Source of the DNA: Nocardia aurea
GTDB lineage: Bacteria > Actinomycetota > Actinomycetes > Mycobacteriales > Mycobacteriaceae
Assembly: GCF_003123685.1 (NCBI RefSeq)
Contig: NZ_QCYJ01000115.1
Coordinates: 62,001-126,000 of the forward strand
Length of the DNA stretch: 64,000 nt
Reading direction: 5' to 3'
Translations under genes and position numbers: made by a program
The notes under the pieces: generated by a model
What the model was told of the DNA's origin: nothing
Databases searched by the model: none
What the model saw: only the letters and a program-made list of their open reading frames with translations
Shown: positions 59,058 to 64,000 of the stretch, piece by piece
How positions within the stretch are numbered: position 1 is the stretch's first letter
How the letters are laid out: every line of letters begins with the position of its first letter

Positions 59058-60266
59058 TTACTGCCGCGCGCGCAGCGCGTAGGGCTCGATCGAACCGCGG
59101 ACGAGGGCGCGCGCGTCGATCGTCTCGGGCCGGTAGGGCAGGGTGACCAGCCGGTCGGTCATGCCCGGTACCGGATCGCCGACCTTCTCGTTGAGGCCGA
59201 ACAGGAACGACCACTCGTGCTCGTCGCTGGTGTAGAGCACGACGGTGCCGAACTGCTCGTGGAACCGCTGCCACGACCGCTTCAGGGTCTCGTTGCGCCA
59301 CATGGTCGCGCATCCGGCCTGTGCGCTCAGCACGCCGCCCGGTGCGAGCAGCTCCCGACATCGTGACAGGAACTCCGACTCGTAGAGGCGGTTGTGCTGC
59401 GCGTCCTCGACCCGCTCGTCGGGCAGGTCGATCACGATGACGTCGTAGCGGGTGCCCGACTCCTGCGCGTTCGCCAGGAAATCCCATCCGTCGGCGTAGT
59501 GCACCGTGATCGGCCCCTCGCCCTTGACGGCGTCGGCCAGTTCGTTGCTGGTGTAGCCGTAGGGCAGGTGCTCGGCGCACAACTCGACCTCGAGCTGGTC
59601 GATGTCGACGTGATCGACACGGATCGCACCCGCCGCGACCGACATCTGACTCGCCACACCCTCACCGGAGCCGATGATCAGCACCCGATCCAGCTTCTCG
59701 GCCAGCACGAAGGCGGGAACCATCATCGCCTCGTGGTAGGTCAGCTGGGAGAACTCGGTGGACTGACGGTCGTCGTCGGAGAACAGGCTGATGCCCTGCT
59801 CCGTTCGCGCGATCACCATGTGCTGGTACGGGGTGTGCGTGTCGACGATGACCTCGCGCAGATCCCAGGTGCGGGTGAGTCCGTCGCCGACGGGTTCCCG
59901 GATCTTCTCCGCTCCGTGTCCGCGCTGCACGACCTGCATGCGAACCTGCTTGGGAGACAACTTGTCTCGCAGTTCGTCGACGGCCTTCGTCGCGCCGGCG
60001 CCGATGCTGCCGCAGGTGAAGACGTCGACGAAGATATCGCCGGACTCCGGATAGGTGTGAATCGAGGCGTGGGACTCCGACAACAGCGCGAGGACGGTCA
60101 CCCCCTGCGGATCGAACTGTTTGTGCACGACATCGCAGATGGTGACGCCCGCCGCGATCAGAGACTCACGCAACGCCGATTCGAGTCGTTCGAGGTCGTT
60201 GCACAGGGTCGCGTCGACACCACCGAACTCGGCCAGCACATGCCAGCCTGTGAATTCCGCCGTCAT
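59058..60266 (-). CDS. Fused S-adenosylmethionine decarboxylase-spermidine synthase
   Basis: A 402-residue fusion. Residues 1 to about 125 are a prokaryotic AdoMet decarboxylase: self-cleavage between E64 and S65 in SESHASIHTYPE would make the pyruvoyl group from S65, with H70 and C85 (FTCG) as the processing and donor residues in family spacing. Residues about 135-402 are a spermidine-synthase domain with VLIIGSGEGVASQMS, DHVDIDQLEVELC and VIVIDLPDERVEDAQHNRLY. It would generate decarboxylated AdoMet and use it to aminopropylate putrescine. The ornithine-decarboxylase-like gene lies 7 bases upstream. ATG 60266 is chosen from the SpeD N-terminus; 60299 would overlap the preceding gene. Confidence 0.93.
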   Translation of the reverse strand: MTAEFTGWHVLAEFGGVDATLCNDLERLESALRESLIAAGVTICDVVHKQFDPQGVTVLALLSESHASIHTYPESGDIFVDVFTCGSIGAGATKAVDELRDKLSPKQVRMQVVQRGHGAEKIREPVGDGLTRTWDLREVIVDTHTPYQHMVIARTEQGISLFSDDDRQSTEFSQLTYHEAMMVPAFVLAEKLDRVLIIGSGEGVASQMSVAAGAIRVDHVDIDQLEVELCAEHLPYGYTSNELADAVKGEGPITVHYADGWDFLANAQESGTRYDVIVIDLPDERVEDAQHNRLYESEFLSRCRELLAPGGVLSAQAGCATMWRNETLKRSWQRFHEQFGTVVLYTSDEHEWSFLFGLNEKVGDPVPGMTDRLVTLPYRPETIDARALVRGSIEPYALRARQ

Positions 60267-60273
60267 GGCAAAC

Positions 60274-61374
60274 TCACTCTCGCTCAGCGCCCGAGACATG
60301 AACGGTCAAGGGCGGAAAACCATTGAAGGACACCGACGAGTAACTCGCGGTATAGGCGCCGGTATGCAGGATCCTGATGGGATCTCCGGCTCGCAACGTG
60401 GTCGGTAGCAGGACTCGCGTGCGTTGATACAGTACATCGTCGCCGTCGCAGGTCGGTCCGGCGACCACCGCCTCGTCGACGGGATCGCCGTCGCGGTCGG
60501 TGGCGAATCGATAGGCGATGTACTCGTTCTCGGTCTCGGCCATGCCGTTGTAGCGGCCGATGTCGAGATAGACCCAGCGCCGTCCGTCCGGCGCGATACG
60601 GATGCCGACGACCTCGGCGTGGATCGTGCCCGCGTTCCCGACCAGGGCGCGGCCCGGCTCGACCACGAGTTCGGTTGCGGTGGGCAGGAATTCGTTCGCC
60701 GCGGTGTCGATCACCGAGGCGATCGCCGTGAGGTCGGGGGCGGCGTCGGCGTAGGAGATCGGCAGGCCGCCACCGATATTCACCGAGCGCACGACGATCC
60801 CCTTGGCCGTGAGCGCGTCGGTGATCTCGGCGGCCTGTCCGATGCCGATCCGCCAGGCGTCGGGGTCGAGTTGCTGGGAGCCGACGTGGAAATACGGTCC
60901 GGCGACGATCAGTCCCAGATCACGGGCGCGCACCAGCAGCCGGAAGGCCTCGGCCGGGGCGCAGCCGAATTTGGCGCCGAAAGGGGTCCGCGATTCGGGC
61001 GCGGAGGACAGGAAACGGCATTCGACCTCCGAACCCGGCGCGTGTTCGGCGATGCGCAGCAGGTCGTCCTCGGTGTCGAAGGCGTAGCGGCGCACGCCGA
61101 GGGCGTGGGCGCGGGCGATATCGGCGGCCTTCTTGATGGGATTGCCGTAGCAGAGGGTGGCGGGCTCGACGCCCAGATCCAGGCACTGGACGATTTCGCC
61201 GATACTGGCGACATCGAATTCGGCGCCCTCGGCGGCGAGCAGGGTGATGAGCTCGTCCACCGGACTTGCTTTGACTGCGTAACGGATGCGTGCCGCGGGC
61301 ATGGCGGCGGCGAGTGCGCGGTAATTCTCGCGAACTCTTCCAGGGTCGATGACAAGATATGGCGATTCGGGCAT
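60274..61374 (-). CDS. Ornithine/lysine decarboxylase-like type III PLP enzyme
   Basis: A 366-residue eukaryotic-type basic amino-acid decarboxylase. K35 in RYAVKASPVDE binds PLP. FHVGSQQLDPDAW and VNIGGGLPISY are phosphate and active-site loops, EPGRALVGNAGT the conserved end of the barrel, and GPTCDGDDVLY holds the second-domain cysteine and aspartate that contact the substrate amine. It would supply putrescine or a related diamine to the fused SpeD-SpeE encoded 7 bases downstream. Ornithine is the likely but unproven substrate; lysine is an alternative. ATG 61374 begins the gene. Confidence 0.92.
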   Translation of the reverse strand: MPESPYLVIDPGRVRENYRALAAAMPAARIRYAVKASPVDELITLLAAEGAEFDVASIGEIVQCLDLGVEPATLCYGNPIKKAADIARAHALGVRRYAFDTEDDLLRIAEHAPGSEVECRFLSSAPESRTPFGAKFGCAPAEAFRLLVRARDLGLIVAGPYFHVGSQQLDPDAWRIGIGQAAEITDALTAKGIVVRSVNIGGGLPISYADAAPDLTAIASVIDTAANEFLPTATELVVEPGRALVGNAGTIHAEVVGIRIAPDGRRWVYLDIGRYNGMAETENEYIAYRFATDRDGDPVDEAVVAGPTCDGDDVLYQRTRVLLPTTLRAGDPIRILHTGAYTASYSSVSFNGFPPLTVHVSGAERE

Positions 61375-61469
61375 AGTTGATCTTTCGCGTCGGCAGCGGG
61401 GGAGAGAGTATCAGCGGCCGTTACCCGGAAACGAATCCGACGAAACCACGATTCGCGACAGGGCCGCCC

Positions 61470-61499
61470 GCGGCGTCGTCCCCCGTGGGCGGACGCCGC
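61470..61499 (-). terminator. Hairpin after the helicase gene
   Basis: GCGGCGTC (61470-61477) and GACGCCGC (61492-61499) with a 14-base loop, 42 bases downstream of the helicase stop and upstream of the polyamine operon. Confidence 0.55.
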
Positions 61500-61541
61500 T
61501 GACCAGGCACTACGGCGGGGAGTCGGGAGGTTGCGGGAGGT

Positions 61542-64000
61542 TCAGCCCGCGGTGACGGTGATCTCGTCGAAGACGACCTCACCGGCCGCGTCGGATTCGG
61601 CGAGATCGACGGTGGCGTCGACCGACCACCCGTGATCGCCTGCCGGATCGTCGAGCACCTGGCGTACCTGCCAGAAACCGGGTCTTCGTTCGATCTGGAA
61701 CAGCTGCGGTCCGCGTGCGTCCGGGCCGATGCCGATACGCTCGTACTCGGCGAAATAGGGCGCGAGCGCCGTCTCCCAGTCCGGGCCGGTGCCGAGTTCG
61801 TCGAGGGTGTGCCAGTGCCGCAGCGACGCGAGTTCGACGCGGCGGAACATGGCATTGCGCACCATCACGCGGAAGGCGCGCTCGTTGGCGGTGATCGGGC
61901 GGACGGATTCCGCGCCGAAGGCCACCTGGTCGGTGTCGGTCTCCGCGCCGGGGTTGGTGAGCTGTTCCCATTCGTCGAGCAGACTGGAATCGACCTGTCG
62001 GATGAGTTCACCGAGCCATTCGGTGATGTCCTCGAGTTCCTCGGTCCGCGCGGATTCGGGAACGGTGCGCCGCAGCGCGCGGTAGGCGTCGGCCAGGTAG
62101 CGCAGCACCACACCCTCCGAACGCGCCAATTCGTAGAACGAGATCAACTCGGCGAAGGTCATCGAGCGTTCGATCATGTCGCGCACGACCGATTTGGGGG
62201 AAGGCGCGAATTCCGACACCCACGGATGCCCGCCCCGGTAGGTCTCGAAGGCGGGTTCGATCAGCTCGGCCAGCGGTTTGGGCCAGGTGACGTCCTCGAG
62301 CAGTTCCATGCGCTCGTCGTATTCGATGCCGTCGGCCTTCATCTCCTGGATCGCCACACCGCGCGCCTTGTGCTGCTGGGCCATCAGCAGCTGACGCGGA
62401 TCCTCCAGGGTGGATTCGATGAGCGACACCACATCGAGGGTATAGCTCGTCGCCTCTTTGTCGAGGAGGTCGAACGCGGCCAACGCGAAGGGCGACAGCG
62501 GCTGATCGAGGGCGAAATCGCGTTGCAGGTCCACCGTCAGCCGCGCGCGCCTGCCGAGAGCGTCCGGCTCCGGGAGTTGTTGCACCACACCGGCGTCGCG
62601 CAACGCCCGGTACAGACGCAGCGCGCGCAGGATATGTTTGCGCTGGGCCGGTCGCGGTTCGTGATTGTCCTCGAGCAGATGGCGCATCGCGTCGAAACAG
62701 TTTCCGGGCCGGGCGATCACGTTGAGCAGCATGGCGTTGGTGACCGAGAAACGCGACACCATCGGCTCCGGCTGGGCGTGCACGAGCCGGTCGAAGGTCT
62801 CCTCACTCCAGGAGACGAAACCCTCGGGTGGTTTGCGCCGCTGTACCTTGCGCTGTTTCTTGGGATCGTCGCCCGCCTTGGCGATCAGGCGGGTGTTCTC
62901 CACCTCGTGGTCGGGCGCCTGCACCACCACCGTGCCCATGGTGTCGAATCCCGCGCGACCCGCGCGCCCGGCGATCTGGTGGAATTCGCGGGCCTTGAGT
63001 CTGCGGGTGCGCACCCCGTCGTATTTGGTGAGTCCGGTGAGCAGCACCGTCCGGATCGGCACGTTGATGCCGACGCCGAGGGTGTCGGTGCCGCAGACCA
63101 CTTTCAGCAGCCCCTCCTGGGCCAGCCGCTCCACCAGTCGCCGGTATTTGGGGAGCATGCCCGCGTGGTGCACGCCGATGCCGTGCCTGATCAGCCTGGA
63201 CAGGGTCTTGCCGAAACCGGCCGCGAAACGGAATTCGCCGATGGCCGTGGCGATGGCGTCCTTCTCCGCGCGGCTCGCGAAGTTGACGCTGGTCAGCGCC
63301 TGGGCCCGTTCCAGCGCGGCGGCCTGGGTGAAATGCACGACGTAGACGGGCGCCTGGTGGGTGGTGACCAGTTCTTCGAGCGTTTCGGTGATGGGCGTGC
63401 GCGCGTAGGAGAAGGTCAGCGGCACAGGACGTTCGGTGCCCGAGACGATCGCGGTGGGATTGCCGGTGCGCCGTTCGATATCGGAGGCGAAGAAGTCGAC
63501 CTCGCCCAGAGTCGCCGACATCAACAGGAATTGGGCGCGCGGGAGCTCCAGCAGCGGGACCTGCCACGCCCAGCCGCGATCGGGATCGGCGTAGAAGTGG
63601 AATTCGTCCATCACGACCTGGCCGACATCGGCGGCCGAACCCTCGCGCAGCGCCATGTTCGCCAGGATCTCGGCGGTGGCGCAGATGATCGGGGCATCGG
63701 CGTTGACCGCGGCGTCACCGGTGACCATCCCCACCTTGTCGGCGCCGAATACCTCGCACAGGGCGAAGAACTTCTCGCTGACAAGGGCTTTGATCGGGGC
63801 GGTGTAGTAGCTGCGCTGACCGCGGGTCAGCGCGAACAGATGCGCGCCGACGGCGACCAAGGATTTCCCCGACCCCGTCGGGGTCGCCAGGATGACGTTG
63901 GATCCGGACGCCAGCTCGAGCAGCGCCTCGTCCTGCGCGGGATAGAGCGAGGTGCCACGCTCCGCGGCCCAGGCACCGAAGGATTCGTACAGTGCGTCGG
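61542..64000 (-). CDS. DUF3516-type DEAD/DEAH-box helicase (5' end beyond the window)
   Basis: The last 819 or so residues of a Ski2-like helicase. Motif I ATPTGSGKSLVA is just inside the window near 63870-63900. Motif II reads DEFHFY, the form found in actinobacterial DUF3516 helicases. SATLGEVDFF is motif III, FHQIAGRAGRAGFDT motif VI. The long C-terminal DUF3516 domain follows (AQRKHILRALRLYRALRDAG onward). It probably unwinds RNA or DNA in repair or RNA turnover; the true role in actinobacteria is not established. The frame is open to the right window edge. Confidence 0.92.
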   Translation of the reverse strand, partial: DALYESFGAWAAERGTSLYPAQDEALLELASGSNVILATPTGSGKSLVAVGAHLFALTRGQRSYYTAPIKALVSEKFFALCEVFGADKVGMVTGDAAVNADAPIICATAEILANMALREGSAADVGQVVMDEFHFYADPDRGWAWQVPLLELPRAQFLLMSATLGEVDFFASDIERRTGNPTAIVSGTERPVPLTFSYARTPITETLEELVTTHQAPVYVVHFTQAAALERAQALTSVNFASRAEKDAIATAIGEFRFAAGFGKTLSRLIRHGIGVHHAGMLPKYRRLVERLAQEGLLKVVCGTDTLGVGINVPIRTVLLTGLTKYDGVRTRRLKAREFHQIAGRAGRAGFDTMGTVVVQAPDHEVENTRLIAKAGDDPKKQRKVQRRKPPEGFVSWSEETFDRLVHAQPEPMVSRFSVTNAMLLNVIARPGNCFDAMRHLLEDNHEPRPAQRKHILRALRLYRALRDAGVVQQLPEPDALGRRARLTVDLQRDFALDQPLSPFALAAFDLLDKEATSYTLDVVSLIESTLEDPRQLLMAQQHKARGVAIQEMKADGIEYDERMELLEDVTWPKPLAELIEPAFETYRGGHPWVSEFAPSPKSVVRDMIERSMTFAELISFYELARSEGVVLRYLADAYRALRRTVPESARTEELEDITEWLGELIRQVDSSLLDEWEQLTNPGAETDTDQVAFGAESVRPITANERAFRVMVRNAMFRRVELASLRHWHTLDELGTGPDWETALAPYFAEYERIGIGPDARGPQLFQIERRPGFWQVRQVLDDPAGDHGWSVDATVDLAESDAAGEVVFDEITVTAG

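Noticed and set aside
1-64000. CRISPR arrays, insertion sequences, prophage genes, integrases, rRNA or tRNA genes
   Set aside because: I scanned by eye for regularly spaced repeats, transposase motifs and tRNA arms and saw none; short direct repeats at 9888-9914 and 18468-18495 are simple local duplications.

Overview
The window is a chromosomal stretch of a high-GC, mycolate-type actinobacterium, most likely Nocardia or a close relative. This rests on the recA-recX / gluABCD / miaB / miaA / dapF / hflX / lexA / nrdR gene order shared with mycobacteria and corynebacteria, an antigen-85-type esterase, actinobacterial SOS boxes and a PafBC-type recA promoter. I saw no insertion sequence, prophage, CRISPR array, rRNA or tRNA. 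No database search was possible, so all family names come from motif recognition.

Layout. 1-2317: end of an aminoglycoside-phosphotransferase-like gene, then recA and recX. 2330-3091: a bactofilin-like beta-helix protein. 3426-9479: the most unusual region, a five-gene tightly overlapping operon behind a good IdeR/DtxR iron box. It encodes an AsnO/VioC-like Fe(II)/2-oxoglutarate oxygenase, SbnB-like and SbnA-like enzymes (the pair that makes L-2,3-diaminopropionate), a type III PLP decarboxylase and a MATE exporter. No NRPS or siderophore synthetase lies nearby. I infer a small iron-repressed metallophore-like metabolite. 9461-13298: DUF1801 gene and the gluABCD amino-acid ABC importer on the minus strand. 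13480-22989: housekeeping block (miaB, membrane protein, DUF349 protein, extradiol-like protein, miaA, TrmH-like methyltransferase, dapF, hflX).

23001-34360: accessory genes: orphan solute-binding lipoprotein, LacI regulator, acyltransferase, fatty-acid desaturase with a TetR regulator and palindromic operators, a broken plus an intact DUF5994 gene, a glycosyltransferase-associated domain protein, a mycolyltransferase-like esterase, an acyl-CoA dehydrogenase and a cyclotransferase-fold protein. 34501-39425: secreted lipase, lexA, a divergent SOS-box-controlled membrane protein in the place of ChiZ but without LysM, a secreted protein of unknown function, and nrdR. 39458-48050: hrpA, Pr6Pr-like membrane protein, aminotransferase, GNAT, acyl-CoA synthetase. 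48114-50981: a MoxR ATPase with a zincin/VWA protein. 51088-55481: small membrane proteins, PhzF, ahpD, ahpC and divergent oxyR.

55630-58971: a frameshifted flavin-oxidase remnant, a membrane-anchored cyclotransferase-like fusion, and a leaderless tetR whose operator recurs before an SDR-tautomerase operon. 59058-61374: polyamine operon of an ornithine-decarboxylase-like enzyme and a fused AdoMet decarboxylase / spermidine synthase. 61542-64000: DUF3516-type helicase cut by the window edge.

The DNA-damage network can be read directly. recA carries both a LexA box and a PafBC promoter, the ChiZ-like gene carries two abutting LexA boxes plus a near-PafBC motif, and lexA has its own box.
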